Shown here piece after piece: positions 59,201-64,000 of a stretch of 64,000 nt of DNA. Positions within the stretch are counted from its first letter, which is position 1. Each line of letters opens with the position of its first letter. Source of the stretch: Euonymus europaeus (Eukaryota > Streptophyta > Magnoliopsida > Celastrales > Celastraceae); contig OY756966.1 in NCBI GenBank assembly GCA_963580455.1, positions 21,951,001 to 22,015,000 on the forward strand, written 5' to 3'. The notes under the pieces are model-generated. The model saw only the letters and a list, made by a program, of their open reading frames with translations. It did not search any database and had not been told where the DNA came from. The position numbers were made by a program, and so were the translations under genes.

Positions 59201-62109
59201 ATACTGCAATAATTTAAAGAGAATGAATTTCCGGAATCTTTTGACCTCAATGAAGGCAATCTTCTCATAACTGAAAGTTCGAAAAACATACATGTGGCTA
59301 CCCAAAGTTTACTGTGATGCTCAATTGATATAGTAGTTATATATTATTAAATTCTATATACGAAGTGGCACTGTTCTCATTTTTATTGTAAAACGGGGAT
59401 AGGGATGTGAACCCCCGCCTTCGGTCAGGATGGTGAGGAGCTTGAGCCCCTGAATTAATGGTGCTCCACAACAATGTATTACTTTATCTGACAAACTTTC
59501 TTTCTTAAAATATTGCAGCATATTGGTATTTAACCAACAGACGATTCCATCTCATCTTTAGTTACTTCCTTCATTGATGTGGGATCAGATACCAATTCCT
59601 TTTAAAATAAATCGTCATCAGTTTACTACTTCTGACTCTTACTTGGTGTTAATAGAAGAACATACACAAGTAAAAAAAGTACTTAAAGGGTAGTCAGTCC
59701 AAAGCTTTCTTCTTCTGGATGAGAAGTCGATTATCTTTATACTATACTACATTGTTGGTCTCAGGAAAAATTAAATTTATAATAATTTTCTTACTGGAAT
59801 ATCTGAGCATCTCTACTGTGTTGTTTCTTTTGTCTCATTTTTGTCATTATTAGCCATACTACACGATTATTGTGTATCGACTCTGGCTCATGATTATTCA
59901 ATTGTTTATGGTTATTTCTTGAATCATAGCAAGAAGAAAGGTGAAGTGTGAGGAAAAAGGAAAACTATTTAAGATGTAAATTGGTAGATAACTCTGTCGT
60001 TGGATATTGCATGTATCTCCTTTGTCTTGCTCGTTGATATATTTGCATTTCAAATATACAACAAGCTTTCAACTATAATGAATAGCCATTCTTGACTATT
60101 AATAATCTATCCTCACTTATGTAATTCTCATTCGTTTGTTCTGATGCTAATTAAGGGAAACCTGGATGATATCTTGAAAAAGAAGATACCGCTGGACCTA
60201 CCAATTGTTTTGCGCTATTCCCTGGATATTGCTAGGTAATCTGCTTCTCCCATCACAATTTTTATTATGAATAACTATTGTTCGTTAATTGATGAGACAA
60301 AAGTGATTGCTTATGTGCATATGGATTGATATTCATGTTTATGCAATTTTGCATACATGAAATGAGATCCTTGATATTTTGTCATGTCAGTTCATTTTCA
60401 AGACATTGGTATTTATGGATGTTTCATTAATGGGGTCAAACATGGCTTTCATGTTTGAAATTATTGATAGGGGAATGAATTACCTTCATGAGCACAAGCC
60501 GTTTCCCATAGTTCACAATCATTTGGATCCCAGGTAAACTTTTTTTCCAATATTCTCAGGTCTCCTTGGCCTGTTATTTGCATCATGTCACTAGAAGAAT
60601 TGAAAAACTATCGGCTCCTTTTGCTATAATACATGGTTCTTTCAATCTATCAATCTATCATGCCTTATTCTTTTTTCTTCAATCTGTTGTGAGTTAACTG
60701 GGAACAATGCTAGTTACCATTGAAGAAGATAAAGTTCACTATCATAGTTATCCACCTTCAAGGCTGAACAATTTGTGTCGGATTCCATCCGAGAAATTAG
60801 TTGTAATCCACTGTGGATTTTCCTTAATCATTCATTCTGATCTAATGCTGTGTTCTCCGCTACTTCTATACAGCTCATTCCCTTCCTTACAACTACCCTC
60901 TGTTTTTTTCTTTTCTTCCCTCATTCACCTCTGCCTCCTTTGTCAATTTGCTAACGGAAGATGTTGGTGTCAACCACATATATATACATCTTTATCTCTT
61001 TATATGGTTGACAGTCCTATACTAGTTTTTTTGTTTGATTGCTGACTTATTCACACTCCCATATCCTCAAGTCTATCTGTTGACAGTCTGAAAAAATAAA
61101 ATGCCTATGCAGAAATTTGTTACAAGATGAAGGCGGCGACCTGAAGATTGGCGAGTATTGGGTTCAAATGTTATATAAGGAAATAGAACCTAATCAAGAC
61201 AACTGTGTGTCACTATTATCCTACTGTTAAAAATTGTATATTTTGCATTGCCAATTTGCCATTGCATTTAAAATTCCCACGTTGTTTGAAGGCAAAAGGA
61301 ATGATGATTCAAGCATTGCTAGCAACCCAGCGGATGATACTAAGAAAGATATTCAGTCATTTGGATTTATATTTTATCAGGTAACAATTGGATAGATTTT
61401 ACCTCACCCAACATGAGTGTAGGTCAGTTGTTGATTCTGGAAAGCTTAATGAATTAATTTATGTGATGTATTTTGAACTTTATATTATGTTTTAAAAGTG
61501 ACCATGATGCCACAGATGCTTGAAGGAAGGCACCTGCTGACCAACACGGACTTCGACCACATACACCTCAAGTCTGTTGATTTTGAGCCGAAGTTCCAAT
61601 TAAGTCGATGCCCCAAAAGGATTCAACAGTATGTGAATTTCATTTCCAATGTCAATTTCCATTGTCATGGCAGTACTTTTTTTCTTTTTACATTGTGCAT
61701 CTTCATTTCATCCCGACTCTATTAGATAAAAGAATATTAGTATTGAGTAAAATTCGCAGAAGTTACTGACATGTTCCATCAAAGCTCTTTCTTTATGTCC
61801 TACCATTAAATTTATTTGAAACGTTCACGCTTATCAGTTGTTAGCTAATCAAAATCACGCACAACAATAGTTTTTTCACATGTGATAGAGAATTTGCAAT
61901 TATTAATCGTACAGTGCTTAGACCAATGTTAATTTCTGCTCCCCGTATCGATTATATATGTCGTACTGAGTATGAGGAGAAAATTTTGCAGGTTGATAGA
62001 GCATTGTACAAGCAAGGATCCTTCTGAAAGGCCCTCGTTCGCGGCTGTCATAGAAATCCTGGAAGAAGTTTCTGCATCTATGGGGAGACCTGCATGCCCT
62101 GTCTGTTGA
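56285..62109 (+). CDS. Ankyrin-repeat integrin-linked-kinase-like pseudokinase
   Basis: Eleven exons join in frame: 56285-56551, 56962-57054, 58083-58166, 58758-58849, 58979-59090, 60156-60235, 60471-60533, 61113-61204, 61292-61380, 61516-61628 and 61992-62109 (1203 nt, 400 aa). Residues about 24-115 are ankyrin repeats (RTALHLAASEGHAPIVELLL). Residues about 145-390 are a kinase-like domain of the plant ILK/Raf-like group C. The VAIK lysine is kept (Lys166 in TWVVKTVI). The catalytic HRD is His258-Asn259-His260 (VHNHLDPRN) and DFG is Glu278-Tyr279-Trp280 (KIGEYWVQ), so it should be catalytically weak or inactive, as in related plant proteins I know. A scaffold or regulatory role is inferred. 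The exon 4/5 junction needs an ATAG acceptor at 58978 to keep frame. Confidence 0.9.
57358..57965 (+). repeat. 171-bp tandem array in pseudokinase intron 2
   Basis: Four units start near 57371, 57530, 57701 and 57872, with spacings of 159, 171 and 171 bp. Each carries CAATTCTTCCTGCC, ATCAATTAGTTCCATTTTTC and a pyrimidine tract ending TTCTTGCAG followed by ATTGTGCAT or a close variant, so every unit contains a splice-acceptor-like motif. The last unit runs into unique sequence. Confidence 0.93.
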
Positions 62110-63220
62110 ATGCTGCCCGCTAAAATATGTCTTCATTTGCTGTGACAAAAGCTTGAGACATATACCAAACATCGTTATTTAGGCTTACAGTACTGATTGT
62201 TGGCTTGTTGCTGTGATTTGCGTTATGTTTGGTAAGCTTCACTGCTTCAGATTTGGCGTATGATATGATATCTTCAGCTTTACTTAACTACTACATATGA
62301 TTTAGCTTTTGCCAGCTGAAGAAATGACCCTCCGACAATCCTTTTAGAGCATAATTTACATGATTAATATATATATATATCGCAGTCAGAAACTACTACA
62401 TATATATATATAAAATACATGGTGATACCTACCCAGCTTGAAATAAAATATTTAAAATAATTATAAAACTCATTAGAAATGAAAATAAATAATTATAATA
62501 AGAAAGTCATCCTGTGACAGAACAAGAACACCAGCCATAACCGACACCGCTCCATATAGACTATAAATATATTCAATTTATGAACCCAGTTTCTGTTTTT
62601 TTCCTCCTAAATTACTCTAAGCTTGACTTCAAAAAAATGAAAAAAAAAATTCTGAAACATGTGAATGGGTCCCACACGCATTTGCCAAAGAGATGTTGAT
62701 TGTCAAACAAAAAATCATTTGATACTAAAGCATGAAAGATTGTGCTCATACTGGGAAATGTAATGTCACCTTCCCATCCACATACACACGCCACATATAT
62801 AGACATATATCTATAGCTATATATATATATATATATATTGAAGTAACTATAGTTCCTTCTATATTTATTAAACGCGTAGTTAACTGTATTATTATCAACA
62901 CACAAACAACTGGCTCTTCTAAGATTCTTTCAAAACAAACAAAGTGATCTTATAAATAAATCATTCAATCTAACCTCCATTATTACCCACCACTTTAGAC
63001 ATTCTCTAGCTCATCTTCCTTCTCCTTCATTCATACTCAAAGCCTCTCACATATCTCTCTCATGCTCTTCCACAAACTATAATTTGCTTCAACCACCATT
63101 AGTAAGTTAACCTAAACTATATATATATCTCAAGCAAGCTAGTTTTGGATGCATAGTTTTTGTCATTTGCATTAGCGACGTTGCAGGTTGAAATCACAGA
63201 AGCACTCTCTCTGCATTAAA
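62110..63220. other. Intergenic; PADRE gene upstream region
   Basis: The first part is the 3' untranslated region of the pseudokinase gene, followed by AT-rich spacer with (TA)n at about 62370-62412 and 62818-62840. Upstream of 63221, GTAAGTT at 63101 and GTTGCAG at 63181-63187 could border a 5'-leader intron of the next gene. No other gene is seen. Confidence 0.5.
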
Positions 63221-63748
63221 ATGGGGAATTACATCTCTTGCACCTTATCAACTCCATTACCCACACACAAGCACTCGTCAAGATCAACCAAAGTGATCCT
63301 CCCAAGTGGCGAAATCAAGCAGTTCCGAGCACCCATCAAGGCGGCGGAGCTCATGCTCATGCTGGACATGCCAAGCTTCTTCCTTGTCAACTCTCAATCT
63401 CTCAAAATTGGGCGCCGGTTCTCCCCTCTCACTGCTGATGAGGACTTGAAATTGTCCAGTGTGTATGCCATGTTTCCTATGAAGAGACTCAACTCTATGG
63501 TCAAGGCTGGTGACATGGCTGCCTTGTTTGTAACCGCCAAGCGCATAGCCGGATCGAACGTGCGGGTGTTGCCGGAAGCCGGGGAGGTTGCTGATCAAGT
63601 GGTTGAGGAGGTGAAGAAGTTGCCTAAGCTTAGCTTGGATGATATAGAAGAATTTTCAAAGCATGAATTTATGCATAGGTTGTCTATGAGTAGGTCAAAG
63701 AAGCCTTTGCTAGAGACCATAGTAGAGGAGCCAATTAGCTCAAGATGA
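63221..63748 (+). CDS. PADRE (DUF4228) family protein
   Basis: A single exon encodes 175 aa. I chose the ATG at 63221 because it starts MGNYISC, with Gly2 for N-myristoylation and Cys7 for palmitoylation, typical of the family's plasma-membrane anchor; the in-frame frame upstream has only a TTG. Family blocks are TKVILPSGEIKQFRAPIKAA, AELMLMLDMPSFFLVNSQSL, RRFSPLTADEDLKL and YAMFPMKRLNS. The C-terminal region is acidic and ends KPLLETIVEEP. DUF4228 proteins are induced by pathogens and abiotic stress; their biochemical role is not established. Confidence 0.93.
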   Translation: MGNYISCTLSTPLPTHKHSSRSTKVILPSGEIKQFRAPIKAAELMLMLDMPSFFLVNSQSLKIGRRFSPLTADEDLKLSSVYAMFPMKRLNSMVKAGDMAALFVTAKRIAGSNVRVLPEAGEVADQVVEEVKKLPKLSLDDIEEFSKHEFMHRLSMSRSKKPLLETIVEEPISSR

Positions 63749-64000
63749 TTAATTTGGTGTTTGGTTATGCATTTTTCCCCCTTTAATTTGTGAGCTCTCT
63801 TTTGTAGTTTTAACACAAGTGACATTAATTCTTTTTAGGAATTTAAGGATTCATGGGTTTTCATGTGGAAGGTAAAGGGGGGAAAGACTTGTCAAAGAAT
63901 ATTAATAGTATTATTATAATTTTAAATATCTTGAGAATGCATTATCTATAGGGTAGTGGATTTCCACCCAAAAAAGTGGAATTTGCACCCCCTCCCCCAT
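63749..64000. other. PADRE 3' region
   Basis: AT-rich sequence with the presumed 3' untranslated region. The window ends in a C-rich tract. No further signal. Confidence 0.5.

Overview
The window is nuclear DNA of a flowering plant, almost certainly a eudicot. The evidence is AT-rich sequence, short introns with GT/AG borders, plant-specific families (isoprenylated metallochaperone, PILS, PADRE/DUF4228, plastid ClpP3) and a dense plant transposon population: L1 LINEs, CACTA, hAT, MULE-type MITE and a TRIM. I did not identify the species. All gene models were spliced by eye from the sequence and the reading frames checked by exon-length arithmetic.

Seven intact-looking genes are present. HIPP-type heavy-metal protein: minus, 7109-6368, 3 exons. 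Mitochondrial-type methionyl-tRNA formyltransferase: minus, 14334-8205, 11 exons. CLPP3, a plastid Clp protease subunit: plus, 14717-19531, 5 exons. PILS2-type auxin carrier: plus, 38438-41217, 2 exons. A small conserved protein with one C-terminal membrane helix: plus, 47587-48068, 2 exons. An ankyrin/integrin-linked-kinase-like pseudokinase: plus, 56285-62109, 11 exons. A PADRE/DUF4228 protein: plus, 63221-63748. The formyltransferase and CLPP3 start codons lie head to head, 382 bp apart, so these two organelle-proteostasis genes probably share a promoter.

The rest is mostly transposon sediment. 1-2 kb: a broken L1, a CACTA-like remnant and a 0.6-kb poly(A) retroposon inside it. 17.2-18.0 kb: a non-autonomous hAT element in a CLPP3 intron. 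21.9-24.7 kb: a mosaic of broken NB-ARC resistance-gene pieces and a plastid-type GAPDH fragment. 27.5-28.5 kb: a hAT-like element carrying a payload that looks organellar. 29.45-35.09 kb: a near-complete decayed L1 with a 12-bp target duplication. 41.7-46.3 kb: a CACTA element with an internal deletion. 51.2-51.6 kb: a long-inverted-repeat MITE. 53.5-55.9 kb: a miniature LTR element (TRIM) split by a 5'-truncated L1.

The genes are single housekeeping or signalling loci with no operon-like logic, apart from the divergent formyltransferase/CLPP3 pair. The most notable items are the chimeric hAT-like element, the NB-ARC/GAPDH mosaic, the LINE-in-TRIM nesting, and a possible in-frame 51-nt cassette exon whose acceptor has been amplified as a tandem array in the pseudokinase gene.
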